A stretch of DNA of 64,000 nt, taken from assembly GCA_004144345.1 (NCBI GenBank), contig SEEL01000015.1, forward strand, positions 1-64,000, read 5' to 3'. Shown piece by piece: positions 1 through 8,313 of the stretch. The notes under the pieces are model-generated. The model made no database searches and was not told where the DNA came from. It saw only the letters and a list, made by a program, of their open reading frames with translations. The position numbers and the translations under genes were made by a program. The stretch is from Hyphomicrobiales bacterium. Its GTDB lineage: Bacteria; Pseudomonadota; Alphaproteobacteria; Rhizobiales; Devosiaceae. Positions within the stretch are counted from its first letter, which is position 1, and the number at the start of each line of letters is the position of its first letter.

Positions 1-49
1 CCTCCACCACCCTGCGGGTGGTCCCCCTCCCCCGCAAGCGGGAGAGGAG
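1..49. repeat. Palindromic intergenic repeat, family A
   Basis: Two short stem-loops lie side by side: a CCACC/GGTGG hairpin followed by a CCCGC/GCGGG hairpin, joined by a C-rich GGTCCCCCTCCCC core. The same architecture recurs at 11094-11142 and inside mutL at 19942-19990. It may continue to the left of the window. It resembles the small mosaic palindromes common between genes in Rhizobiales. Confidence 0.65.
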
Positions 50-80
50 TCCTGACTGTGGGAGAGGTGTCCCGGACTCA

Positions 81-111
81 AAACAAAAAAGCCGGGCCAC
101 TTGGACCCGGC
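81..111 (-). terminator. Rho-independent terminator of the DUF1127 gene
   Basis: Read on the minus strand, a GCCGGG/CCCGGC stem with a short loop (91-111) is followed by a T-rich run (81-90). It lies about 60 nt past the stop codon of the DUF1127 gene. A second hairpin with GCCGGAGCG/CGCTCCGGC arms lies between it and the gene, at 126-155. Confidence 0.7.
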
Positions 112-171
112 AGTTCGTCAGGAAAAGCCGGAGCGAACGGGCAGGTCCGCTCCGGCATTTGGGACAATCCT

Positions 172-444
172 TTAGGGATTGAGCCAATCGGCGGCATTGC
201 GGGCGCGGCGCTCGGTCAGGACGCGGGCGCGGCCGGCGGGGCGGACCTGCATGGCCTCGAAGAGGTCGGTGCGGTTGATGCCCAGATCGTCGAGGCGATG
301 GCCATCGAGCGACAGGAGATTGTGAAAGGCCTGCCGGCGTGCGTTCGCTGCGCGCAGTTTACCGACAAAGGTGACGGCAAGGCGGAACGGGTTCAGCGTG
401 ACGGCGGCGGTCGTCGGCCGCTCGCCCGAAAGCAAGAGCGCCAT
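172..444 (-). CDS. DUF1127 (YjiS-like) small protein
   Basis: This is a 90-residue protein whose central segment carries the DUF1127 signature (LLSLDGHRLDDLGINRTDL). That basic amphipathic motif is typical of short alphaproteobacterial proteins. In Agrobacterium and Brucella some DUF1127 proteins have been tied to phosphate and carbon metabolism, RNA turnover and the VtlR regulon; any role here is inferred. The ATG at 444 is preferred over an upstream start because GGAG lies 8 nt before it. The gene diverges from a LysR regulator, and a palindrome at 495-512 lies in the shared spacer. A strong terminator follows. Confidence 0.85.
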   Translation of the reverse strand: MALLLSGERPTTAAVTLNPFRLAVTFVGKLRAANARRQAFHNLLSLDGHRLDDLGINRTDLFEAMQVRPAGRARVLTERRARNAADWLNP

Positions 445-494
445 TTTCAGTCTCCAGAACTGTGGTTGTGCGGGCGGGAGAGCACCGCTGGGCA

Positions 495-512
495 AGGCAA
501 TCTCGATTGCCT
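495..512. promoter_or_regulatory. Inverted repeat between the DUF1127 gene and the LysR gene
   Basis: AGGCAAT and ATTGCCT form perfect 7-nt arms around a 4-nt centre. The site sits in the 140-nt spacer shared by two divergent genes. That position and symmetry suit a regulator operator. LysR-type sites usually read T-N11-A within dyads, so binding by the adjacent regulator is possible but unproven. The dyad could instead be a hairpin in the DUF1127 leader. Confidence 0.4.
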
Positions 513-584
513 GTGTCGTCTATCTACGGACTCGACTTCCATTCGTCTAACAAATAGATTTCATCCCAATCATCAAAATCCGTG

Positions 585-1484
585 ATGGAGACGCCGGTGT
601 CCGTTCCCCTCGATCTCGACCAGTTGCAGAGCTTCTGTGCGATTGCCGATTGCGGCAGTTTTACCGAGGCGGCGCGGCGGGTGAACAAGACCCAGTCGGC
701 GGTGTCGATGCAGATCAAGCGGCTCGAGGAACGGCTGGGACATGCCCTGCTGAGCCGCGACGGCCGCACGGTGAAGCTGACTCAGCATGGCGAAGCGCTC
801 TACTCGCGGGCGCGCAAGATGCTGAAGATCAATGCCGAGATCATGGATCTGTTCGACGATCAGGAAATGGCGGGCGCGATCCGTTTCGGCGTGCCGGATG
901 ATTACGCAGTGAAGCTGCTGCCGGTGATCCTGTCGCATTTCCAGAGGACGCACCCCAAGATCATCATCGATGTGCGCTGCGCCTCATCGGAAGAGCTCCT
1001 GGCCGGCATGAAGCAGGGCCGCTACGACCTCATCTGCTTCACCCAGGGCACCAACCGCGAATATGGCGAGCTGTTCCGCACCGAAAAGATGTTCTGGGTG
1101 GCGGCGCAGGGCGGCCAGGCGCTGAAGATGGACCCGATGCCGATTGCCGGCGGCCAGCCCTGCTGCTGGAAGGACAATGCCATCGAGGCACTGGACCGGA
1201 TCGGCCGCGACTATCGCGTGGCCTATACGTCCTCGAACGCGCTGGCGATTGCTTCGGCGGTGCTGACGGATCTGGCGGTGGGCTTCCTGCCCGAAAGCGC
1301 GCTGCAGCCGGGGATGCTGGCCATCTCCGAGGATCGCAATCTGCCGCGTCTCCGCGATGCCGAAATCGCGCTGCTGCGCGCCAGCCACGCCTATGGCGGC
1401 ATCTATGATGCCCTCGCCCGCCACATCACGACCAGCATGGGCAATCTCGACACGAAGGACCCGCTGGCGATCGCGGCGGAATAG
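585..1484 (+). CDS. LysR-type regulator, LsrB/VtlR-like
   Basis: A 299-residue LysR-type transcription factor. The N-terminal winged helix-turn-helix covers about residues 8-67 (LDLDQLQSFCAIADCGSFT...KTQSAVSMQIKRLEERLG), followed by a linker helix and a periplasmic-binding-like effector domain. The DNA-binding part closely resembles what I recall of rhizobial LsrB and Agrobacterium/Brucella VtlR, which control redox or surface genes and, for VtlR, small DUF1127 genes. The divergent DUF1127 neighbour fits that assignment. Several cysteines are present, including a Cys-Cys pair near residue 194, but a redox role is not shown. GTG at 582 directly precedes ATG 585 and is an alternative start; no strong ribosome-binding site is visible. 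Confidence 0.85.
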   Translation: METPVSVPLDLDQLQSFCAIADCGSFTEAARRVNKTQSAVSMQIKRLEERLGHALLSRDGRTVKLTQHGEALYSRARKMLKINAEIMDLFDDQEMAGAIRFGVPDDYAVKLLPVILSHFQRTHPKIIIDVRCASSEELLAGMKQGRYDLICFTQGTNREYGELFRTEKMFWVAAQGGQALKMDPMPIAGGQPCCWKDNAIEALDRIGRDYRVAYTSSNALAIASAVLTDLAVGFLPESALQPGMLAISEDRNLPRLRDAEIALLRASHAYGGIYDALARHITTSMGNLDTKDPLAIAAE

Positions 1485-1628
1485 TCACACGCAGCTTTTC
1501 GGGGAGGCAGGACAAGCGCCATCAAGCGCCGCCTGACGTTCCCGCCTATTGAGTTTCCATGTTTGCGACGATTTCGGCGCGGCGTTCCCGCCGCTCCGGG
1601 CGTGCGGTTGCGACTCCGAGAGGATGAG

Positions 1629-2591
1629 ATGGCAGGCGAGACGATGATCGAGGCCAAAGGCCTCAAGCGCACCTACAAGGCGCGCGGCAAGCAGATCGAG
1701 GCGGTGCGCGGCATCGACCTCAGCGTGCGGCAGGGCGAGATCGTAGGCTTTCTCGGGCCGAATGGCGCGGGCAAGACGACGACGCTCAAAATGCTCTGCA
1801 CGCTGCTGGAGCCGACGGGCGGCAGCGCGAGCGTGGCGGGCAGCGATCTGCGCAAGGACCCGATCGGGGTGCGGCGCAAGATCGGCTATGTGAGCCAGGC
1901 GGGCTCGACCTCGCCCGAGGCGATCGTGGGCGAGGAGATCGTCAGCCACGCGCGGTTCTACGGGATCGACAAGGCGACGGCGACAAAGCGCGGGCAGGAA
2001 TTGCTCGAGGCGCTCGACCTTGGCGATGTGTGGAAGCGCAATTGCGGCTCGCTGTCGGGCGGGCAAAGGCGGCGGCTCGACATCGTGATGGGGCTGATCC
2101 ACGAGCCGGCGCTGGTGTTCCTCGACGAACCGACGACGGGGCTCGATCCGCAGAGCCGGGCCAATTTGTGGAGCCACATCCGCTCGCTGCGCGACAAGCG
2201 CGGCACGACCGTGTTCCTCACCACGCACTATATGGACGAGGCGGATTCGCTGAGCGACCGCATCCTCATCATCGACAATGGCACGATTGTCGCCGAGGGG
2301 ACGCCGGCCGAGCTGAAGAAGCGCGTCTCGGGCGACGCGATCACGCTGACGCTGCGCCACGAGGACGATGCGAAGCGGGCCGCCGAAATCGCGAGCCGGC
2401 TCGAGGGCTCCGACACGCCAGGCATCGAGGCGCATGTGGTGCGGCTGCATGTGCCGGATGGCGGACGGGCCCTGCCCGTGCTGCTGGCGGCGCTGACCAA
2501 GGACGGCATCGACGCGATCGGCGTGGATGTCAACCGGCCGACGCTGGACGATGTGTTCCTGACGCTGACGGGGCGGAGCTTGAGGGATTGA
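1629..2591 (+). CDS. ABC-2 type exporter ATP-binding protein (DrrA/NatA-like)
   Basis: A 320-residue ABC ATPase with Walker A GPNGAGKT (43-50), Q-loop Gln90, signature LSGGQRRR (142-149), Walker B ALVFLDE (161-167) and a switch His in LTTHYMDEAD. The C-terminal extension of about 90 residues is usual for daunorubicin-resistance-type exporters (DrrA, NatA, CcmA group). It should energise the permease encoded next, at 2749. The ATG at 1629 has GAGAGG just upstream, so the longer in-frame TTG at 1563 is rejected. The substrate cannot be told from sequence. A 130-nt palindromic repeat separates it from its permease gene. Confidence 0.88.
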   Translation: MAGETMIEAKGLKRTYKARGKQIEAVRGIDLSVRQGEIVGFLGPNGAGKTTTLKMLCTLLEPTGGSASVAGSDLRKDPIGVRRKIGYVSQAGSTSPEAIVGEEIVSHARFYGIDKATATKRGQELLEALDLGDVWKRNCGSLSGGQRRRLDIVMGLIHEPALVFLDEPTTGLDPQSRANLWSHIRSLRDKRGTTVFLTTHYMDEADSLSDRILIIDNGTIVAEGTPAELKKRVSGDAITLTLRHEDDAKRAAEIASRLEGSDTPGIEAHVVRLHVPDGGRALPVLLAALTKDGIDAIGVDVNRPTLDDVFLTLTGRSLRD

Positions 2592-2598
2592 TGCGAGG

Positions 2599-2728
2599 GG
2601 CACCACCCTCATCCGGGCTTCGCCCACCCTCTCCCATGAAGGGAGAAGGCCGACACACAAACATTGCGGTTCCATCGCCTGCTCCCTCGATGGGAGAAGG
2701 TGCCCGAAGGGCGGACGAGGATGGTGCC
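2599..2728. repeat. RIME-like long imperfect palindrome between exporter genes
   Basis: GGCACCACCCTCATCCG at the left end is mirrored by CGGACGAGGATGGTGCC at the right end. Internal GGGCTTCGCCC and CTCCCATGAAGGGAG hairpins complete a mosaic of about 130 nt. The ACCCTCATCC...CTTCTCCC wording is typical of Rhizobium intergenic mosaic (RIME-like) elements. It lies inside an apparent two-gene operon, so any transcript through both genes would carry a large hairpin. Confidence 0.75.
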
Positions 2729-2748
2729 ATGATCGAGGAGCTACAAGA

Positions 2749-3510
2749 ATGACGTTCTTTCGCGATACCTGGATCGTCTTCACCCGCGCCATGCGGCTGG
2801 CGCTCAGGCAGCCGCTGTGGGTGGTGATCGGGCTGATGCAGCCGATCCTCTATCTGACCCTGTTCGGGCCGCTGCTGCAGACGATGGCGCAGGCGCCGGG
2901 CTTTCCGCCGGGCGATGCGTGGCAAATCTTCGTGCCGGGCCTGTTGGTGCAGATGGGCATTTTCGGCGGGCTGTTCGTCGGCTTCGGCATCATCGCCGAA
3001 TGGCGTTCTGGCGTGATCGACCGGATGCTGGTGACGCCGGCGAGCCGCGCCTCGATCGTCGCCGGGCGGGCGCTGCGCGACGTGGTGGTGATCATCGTGC
3101 AGGGCGCGGTGCTGCTCGGCTGCGCGTTCCTGATGGGGCTGCGGGTGCCGATCGAATCGGTGCTGGTTGGCCTCGGGCTGATCGGCATTCTGGGCGCGGC
3201 GTTCTCGTGCATCTCGAACGCCATCGGACTCGCGACCAAGAGCGAGGACGCGCTGGCGCCGCTGGTCAACTCGCTGGCGCTGCCGATCCTGCTGCTGTCG
3301 GGCATTCTGCTGCCGATGACGCTGGCGCCGCGCTGGCTGCAGATCCTCAGCGACTTCAACCCGTTCAAGCACATTGTCGATGCGCTGCGCGCCGTGTTCC
3401 GGGGCGAGCTCAATTCGACGACGGTGTGGATCGGCATCGGACTCGCGGTGCTGCTGGTGATCATCGGCGGCTGGATCGGCGGCCGGACGGTAGCGCGGCA
3501 GACGAAGTAG
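2749..3510 (+). CDS. ABC-2 type exporter permease (DrrB-like)
   Basis: A 253-residue integral membrane protein with about six hydrophobic segments and the ABC-2 membrane fold. A central conserved stretch reads IAEWRSGVIDRMLVTPASR, where family members usually show E-(R/K)-G-T-L-E-x-L-x-x-T-P. The ATG at 2749 is preceded by GAGGAG at a good distance. It pairs with the ATPase at 1629 as a homodimer-forming exporter half. Drug, polyketide, lipid or saccharide export are all possible. It converges with the HEXXH-protein gene. Confidence 0.85.
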   Translation: MTFFRDTWIVFTRAMRLALRQPLWVVIGLMQPILYLTLFGPLLQTMAQAPGFPPGDAWQIFVPGLLVQMGIFGGLFVGFGIIAEWRSGVIDRMLVTPASRASIVAGRALRDVVVIIVQGAVLLGCAFLMGLRVPIESVLVGLGLIGILGAAFSCISNAIGLATKSEDALAPLVNSLALPILLLSGILLPMTLAPRWLQILSDFNPFKHIVDALRAVFRGELNSTTVWIGIGLAVLLVIIGGWIGGRTVARQTK

Positions 3511-3535
3511 CGGCAGTGCGTTGCGCGGGAGCGGC

Positions 3536-4933
3536 CTACTCGCCGATGTTGCGCAGCGCGGGCCGGTTGGCGATGGCGGTCGACGGGTTTTTGACCATCG
3601 TGGCGCGCCAGACTTCGAACTGATCGTAGAAGTCGTAGTAGTCAACGGCGAACGCTATCTGGAAGGCCTGCGGCACCGAGTTGGTTCGCACTAGCTCCTC
3701 TTCGAAAATGCGGAGCGACATCTTTCCGTTAGGCGATTCCGCAACCAGCCAGTCCATGGCGAGGTAGCCGATGTGGCCGGGCCATTCGGGGGTTCGGGAA
3801 ATGCCGAAGACGTGCAACGGATATTTGACTTCCTTCATCTTATCGAGGGCGGAACGCAGTTCGAAGCGGTCGACATCGCGCTTCTTCATCAACCCGCGCT
3901 CGATGATCGCGCCGAAGGCAATGCGCTCCGCCAAGCCCTCGCCGATCCAATTGCCGGTCGGTTGCTGATACATCGAGGTGTGGCCGTACCAGAGATCCCA
4001 GCCATGAACATATTCATGGATGACCATTTTGAGTTGCTCGGCTCGCCGGGTCCAACCCCGCCCCTCCGTCTTCTGGAACCAGTCATCATGGGCGACATCG
4101 AAATAGGGACGCGGCAACCGGTCATTGATCACTGACAACCCTGTCGCGTTGCCACCGCCGGCGCCGGGCTCGTGATTGCCGTCGCCTGTGGCCCCGATCT
4201 TGACGGTAATCCTGGACCGCACGTCCGCAGGAATGTCGCCACCATAGTCGCGTTCCAAAACCTCATGGGCGATGGCAAGCCCTTCGCGGATAATGGCCTC
4301 CTGCGATTTCGGCACACCGGGCCCGATGTCGAATATGAAGCCGCTCTCGTCGGCAACGGCTCCGAAGCCGCGCAGCTCGTCCATGCCGGTCTGGACGTAA
4401 TGGTCGAACGGACTCGCGCCGCGTCCCACTATGTCGGGGTTGGCCTCGATATAGGCAGATGTGTCGAACCAGGGCGACGGATCGAGCCCGAGCTTCCAGC
4501 CTTTCAGGCGATAATGCATGAAGGGATCGGCACCGGACTCCCTCAGGCCGGGCACCTGCGCCGTGTAATATTCCGGGTCCCACAGAAAATAACGGCGACT
4601 GGCGCGAACGTCGTAGCTCGGCGGATAAGCGGGCCAGTCGAGCCGGTTGGCGATGCTGTAGGCGGCGGTCAACTCAGTGTTCCAGACGGCCAACTGCCGG
4701 CACCATTCCGGCGCTGTCTCTTCGGTGAGTGGCGGGAGCCGCGACGGCTTGGCGGCGCGATACGCCTCGGACGCGGCGATTGTTGCGGGGCCCAGGTCGC
4801 CGTCAGGGAACCCCGGCTCATGGCCAAACCAGTCCAGCTCTTGCTGAACACAGATCACCGCGTTCGATGCGAAGACCGGGCCGCCGCAAAGTGCCGCCCA
4901 GACCACAAGCATCGCACGCATCAGCCAGCGCAT
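3536..4933 (-). CDS. Secreted HEXXH (gluzincin-like) protein with saccharide-linked repeats
   Basis: A 465-residue protein with an N-terminal signal peptide (about 1-22). A segment resembling a peptidoglycan-binding fold follows (about 27-60, QQELDWFGHEPGFPDGDLGP). Two tandem motifs of the (W/F)D-x-x-x-Y...NPD...DPF-x-HY kind (about 115-185) are the sort usually found beside glycosyltransferase domains. A putative zinc-protease core HEYVH (306-310) is followed 22 residues later by Glu332 in GEGLAE, as in gluzincins. ATG 4933 is chosen because GAGGAGG lies just before it; a TTG at 4948 would contain that ribosome site. No family name is assigned. Base composition is lower in GC than the neighbours, hinting at transfer. 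Confidence 0.65.
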   Translation of the reverse strand: MRWLMRAMLVVWAALCGGPVFASNAVICVQQELDWFGHEPGFPDGDLGPATIAASEAYRAAKPSRLPPLTEETAPEWCRQLAVWNTELTAAYSIANRLDWPAYPPSYDVRASRRYFLWDPEYYTAQVPGLRESGADPFMHYRLKGWKLGLDPSPWFDTSAYIEANPDIVGRGASPFDHYVQTGMDELRGFGAVADESGFIFDIGPGVPKSQEAIIREGLAIAHEVLERDYGGDIPADVRSRITVKIGATGDGNHEPGAGGGNATGLSVINDRLPRPYFDVAHDDWFQKTEGRGWTRRAEQLKMVIHEYVHGWDLWYGHTSMYQQPTGNWIGEGLAERIAFGAIIERGLMKKRDVDRFELRSALDKMKEVKYPLHVFGISRTPEWPGHIGYLAMDWLVAESPNGKMSLRIFEEELVRTNSVPQAFQIAFAVDYYDFYDQFEVWRATMVKNPSTAIANRPALRNIGE

Positions 4934-4992
4934 GGCGCCCCTCCTCAACTGAAGAGAAGCAGTTTGCAGAAATAACTACAAGTCGATCCCGA

Positions 4993-6342
4993 CTAAATCT
5001 CGGCTTCGTCGAAGATCTTGGTGAGGTCGCCGGACCAGTCGTTGTTGTATTTGTCGAGCCAGCGTTCGGCGGGGGTCTTGCCGAGGTCGAGGGTTTCGAT
5101 CAGGGGGGCGAGGAAGGCTTCTTCGCCACGGCCGCGGCCGTAGAGGCCGCTGGCGGCGAGGTCGACGATGCGGCGGGCGATGTCGGCGACGGTGCCGTCG
5201 CGGAAGGGTGTGTGGATCGCCGTTTCAGGGATTTTGTCGCGGAGCATCTGGCGCTCGTCATCGGTCCAGTCCCTGACCAGCTGCCAGGCTTCCTCGAGCA
5301 CGTCCTCGTCATAGAGGAGACCGACCCACAGGGCCGGCAGCGCGTTGACGTGGGCTTCATCGCCCATGTCGGCGCCGCGCATTTCGAGGAACTGCTTCAG
5401 GCGCACTTCGGGGAAGAGCGTCGAGAGGTGATCTTCCCAATCCTTGATGGTGGGTTTTTCGCCCGGGAGCTGCGGGAGTTCGCCGCGCATGAAGGCGCGG
5501 AAGCTTTCGCCGGCGGCGTTGACGTACTGGCCGTTGCGGATGACGAAATACATCGGCACGTCGAGCGCGTGCTCGGCATAGCGGTCGAAGCCGAAGCCGT
5601 CCTCGAAGACGAAGGGCAGCATGCCGGTACGGGCGCGATCGGTGTTGAGCCAGATATGCGAGCGGAAGCTCAGATAGCCCGAGGGCTTGCCGTCGACGAA
5701 GGGCGAATTGGCAAAGAGCGCAGTGACGATGGGCTGGAGCGCGAGCGAGACGCGCATCTTCTTGACCATGTCGGCTTCGTCGGAGAAGTCGAGATTGGCC
5801 TGGACGGTGGCCGAGCGGTACATCATCGACGTGCCGAGCGTGCCGACCTTGTCCATGTAGGGCGTCATGATGCCGTAGCGCGATTTGGGCATGCGCTTGA
5901 GATCGGCGACAGACCAGAGCGGGGTCACGCCGAGGCCGAGGAAATGGATGTTCAGCGCCTCGCCGACGGCGCGGCAATCCTCGAGATGGGCGCGCAGTTC
6001 TTCGGCCGAGCCCTGGATGGTTTCGTGCGGGGCACCGGACAGTTCGAACTGGCCGCCGGGTTCGAGCGAGATGCCGCCAACCGGGCCGTCATTGCGCAGG
6101 CCGATGGGGTTGGCGTGATCGTGGAAGAAATGCCAGCCGGTGCGGTGGCGGATGCCTTCGAGCAGCGCCGCGATGCCGTCGGCGCCCTCATACTGGACCG
6201 GACGCAGCGGGTTTTTGCGGTAGACGTGCTTTTCATGCTCGGTGCCGACGCGCCATTCGGCGCGGGGCTTGCCGCCCCGGGACATGGCCTCGATCAGATC
6301 GGCGCGCGACGTAATAAGCGGCGAGGATTCGGCGCCGGCCAT
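4993..6342 (-). CDS. gshA: Glutamate-cysteine ligase, GCS2 type
   Basis: Catalyses the first step of glutathione synthesis, ATP-dependent joining of L-glutamate and L-cysteine. The 449-residue length and the WRVGTEHEKH N-terminus match the plant/alphaproteobacterial GCS2 family rather than the enterobacterial form. SLEPGGQFELSG and WLNTDRARTGMLPFVFEDGFGF are further family blocks. It lies about 80 nt downstream of rsmE on the same strand, a pairing often seen in alphaproteobacteria, and probably shares its transcript. gshB is not in this window. Confidence 0.95.
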   Translation of the reverse strand: MAGAESSPLITSRADLIEAMSRGGKPRAEWRVGTEHEKHVYRKNPLRPVQYEGADGIAALLEGIRHRTGWHFFHDHANPIGLRNDGPVGGISLEPGGQFELSGAPHETIQGSAEELRAHLEDCRAVGEALNIHFLGLGVTPLWSVADLKRMPKSRYGIMTPYMDKVGTLGTSMMYRSATVQANLDFSDEADMVKKMRVSLALQPIVTALFANSPFVDGKPSGYLSFRSHIWLNTDRARTGMLPFVFEDGFGFDRYAEHALDVPMYFVIRNGQYVNAAGESFRAFMRGELPQLPGEKPTIKDWEDHLSTLFPEVRLKQFLEMRGADMGDEAHVNALPALWVGLLYDEDVLEEAWQLVRDWTDDERQMLRDKIPETAIHTPFRDGTVADIARRIVDLAASGLYGRGRGEEAFLAPLIETLDLGKTPAERWLDKYNNDWSGDLTKIFDEAEI

Positions 6343-6421
6343 GCAGTTAGTCCCTGTTCGCGCCGGGCTGATGCCGGCTTGCGGCGGGACAATAGTGCGA
6401 GGCGTTCCGAATGCAATTCTT

Positions 6422-7168
6422 TTATCGCCAATCGCCGATGATCGCCTGAATCAGGGCCAGGGCGGCCACGGCGGCGGTATCGGCGCGCAAAATCCGGGGC
6501 CCAAGGCTGATCGGAACGACGAAATCCTGGGCCAGGAGCAGTTCGCGCTCCTCGTCGGAAAAACCGCCCTCGGGGCCGATAAGCAGGCCTACGGACTGGG
6601 CTTTCAGGCTGGCGATGGTGTCGATTGGGGTGGCCGAAGCGGCGGATTCGTCGGCAAAGACCAGACGGCGGGCGCCGTGGCGTGCGGGCCAGTTGGCGAT
6701 GAGTTCGGCGAGCGGGATTTCGGGGGCAATGGCGGGGAGCGTCAAAACTTCGCACTGCTCGGCGGCTTCGAGCGCATAGGCTTCGAGCTTGTCGCGGCGG
6801 GTGCGGGCCTGGGTGAATCTGGTGATGATGGGCTGGATGGTGCCGGCGCCCATCTCGGTGGCCTTCTGCACCAGATAATCGAGGCGCCCGACCTTGAGCG
6901 GGGCAAAGCCGAACCACAGATCGGCGGGCGGGGTCTGCGGCGCCGCCTCGGCAACGGCCTCGAGGCTGACCGATTTCTTGCCGGCATGGGTGATTTTGGC
7001 GAGCCAGGCGCCGTCGCGGCCGTTGAACAGCACAAGCTCGCCGCCTTCGCGCATGCGCAGCACATTGCCGATGTAGTTCGACTGGTCCTTGCCCAGTTCG
7101 ATGGCGGCGCCAGCAGACAGGGCCGGCTCGACGAACAGGCGCGGGAGAGATTTGTGGGTGCGGGGCAT
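6422..7168 (-). CDS. rsmE: 16S rRNA (uracil-1498-N3)-methyltransferase
   Basis: A 248-residue SPOUT-class methyltransferase that modifies U1498 of 16S rRNA using S-adenosylmethionine. The knot motifs LLIGPEGGFSDEE (195-207) and SLGPRILRADTA (221-232) are diagnostic, and ATEMGAG (103-109) is also typical. ATG 7168 is preferred because homology begins there (PRTHKSLPRLFVEP); the longer reading frame upstream is unrelated sequence. The gene diverges from ubiA, 59 nt apart, and is followed by gshA. Confidence 0.94.
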   Translation of the reverse strand: MPRTHKSLPRLFVEPALSAGAAIELGKDQSNYIGNVLRMREGGELVLFNGRDGAWLAKITHAGKKSVSLEAVAEAAPQTPPADLWFGFAPLKVGRLDYLVQKATEMGAGTIQPIITRFTQARTRRDKLEAYALEAAEQCEVLTLPAIAPEIPLAELIANWPARHGARRLVFADESAASATPIDTIASLKAQSVGLLIGPEGGFSDEERELLLAQDFVVPISLGPRILRADTAAVAALALIQAIIGDWR

Positions 7169-7227
7169 CTTGCGTTGGGCGGAGGGGAGCGGGATAAGCG
7201 CCGCATTAGCACACAGGAACCCGCCTG

Positions 7228-8163
7228 ATGCAAAGTTCCGAGCCGCAAAACGGTGGCGTCGCCGATGCCCAGCGGGGCAATTGGGTCGACCGGTATTTTC
7301 CCGAACTCGCCAAGCCCTTTGCACGGCTGGCGCGGTGGGACCGGCCGATCGGTTTCTGGCTGCTGTTCTGGCCCTGCGCGTTTTCGCTGGCGATGGCCGC
7401 GATGGTGGAGCCGGCGCGCGGCTTCAATATGTGGACGCTGATCCTGATGTTCATCGGCGCGGTAGCGATGCGCGGCGCGGGCTGCACGCTGAACGATATC
7501 GTCGATGCCGAACTCGATGCGCAGGTGGAGCGGACGCGGTCGCGGCCGATCCCTTCGGGCGATGTGTCGAAGCAGCAGGCGGCGCTGTTCCTCAGCGCGC
7601 AATTGCTGGTGGGGTTCATGATCATCTGCCAGTTCAACTGGCTGACGATCGGGCTGGGCGTGCTGTCGCTGGGGCTGGTGGCGATCTATCCGTTCATGAA
7701 GCGGGTGACGTGGTGGCCGCAGCTGTTCCTCGGCCTCGCCTTTTCATGGGGCGCGCTGCTGGGCTGGACGTCGGAGACCGACAGCCTGAGCATGGCGCCG
7801 CTGCTGCTCTATGTGGGCTCGGTCCTGTGGGTGATCGGCTATGACACGATCTATGCGCTGCAGGATGTCGAGGACGACGTGATGGTGGGAATCAAATCCA
7901 CCGCGCGGCTGTTCGGCGAGCGGGCAAAACTGTGGGTCGGGCTGTTCTATGCGGGCGCCCTCGCCTGCTGGCTGATTGCCGGGGTGATGGCGGGAGGCGG
8001 CACGCTGTTCGTGCCGCTGCTCCTGATCCCGGGGCTGATGCTGGCCTGGCAGGTGGCGACGCTGGATCTGAAAAGCCCGCAGAACGCGCTGGTACGGTTC
8101 AAGGCCAACCACTGGGTGGGACTGGCGCTGATGCTGGCGTTCCTCGTCGAACATCTGTTCTGA
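7228..8163 (+). CDS. ubiA: 4-hydroxybenzoate polyprenyltransferase
   Basis: Transfers the polyprenyl tail to 4-hydroxybenzoate in ubiquinone synthesis at the inner membrane. The 311-residue protein has about eight transmembrane helices and both aspartate-rich prenyl-diphosphate motifs, NDIVDAELD (89-97) and YDTIYALQDVEDD. The ERTRSRPIPSG block is characteristic. The ATG at 7228 follows AGGAA. It diverges from rsmE. A hairpin at about 8180-8210 follows the stop but lacks a T-run. Confidence 0.94.
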   Translation: MQSSEPQNGGVADAQRGNWVDRYFPELAKPFARLARWDRPIGFWLLFWPCAFSLAMAAMVEPARGFNMWTLILMFIGAVAMRGAGCTLNDIVDAELDAQVERTRSRPIPSGDVSKQQAALFLSAQLLVGFMIICQFNWLTIGLGVLSLGLVAIYPFMKRVTWWPQLFLGLAFSWGALLGWTSETDSLSMAPLLLYVGSVLWVIGYDTIYALQDVEDDVMVGIKSTARLFGERAKLWVGLFYAGALACWLIAGVMAGGGTLFVPLLLIPGLMLAWQVATLDLKSPQNALVRFKANHWVGLALMLAFLVEHLF

Positions 8164-8313
8164 GGCCCAAAAGCAGCGACCCGCCACTGGGGGAGTGACG
8201 GGCCGTGCAGCGGCTTTGGAGGTCGCTATTGGGGCAACCGGGCGCCGTTTGGTGCAAACAACGAGCCGGCGATAGTATTAACGGCGGTTAAGCCGAAAGG
8301 TTGCAGCGGTAAT

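Noticed and set aside
4729..6441. Plus-strand reading frame of 570 codons opposite gshA
   Set aside because: Antisense shadow of gshA and part of the HEXXH gene.
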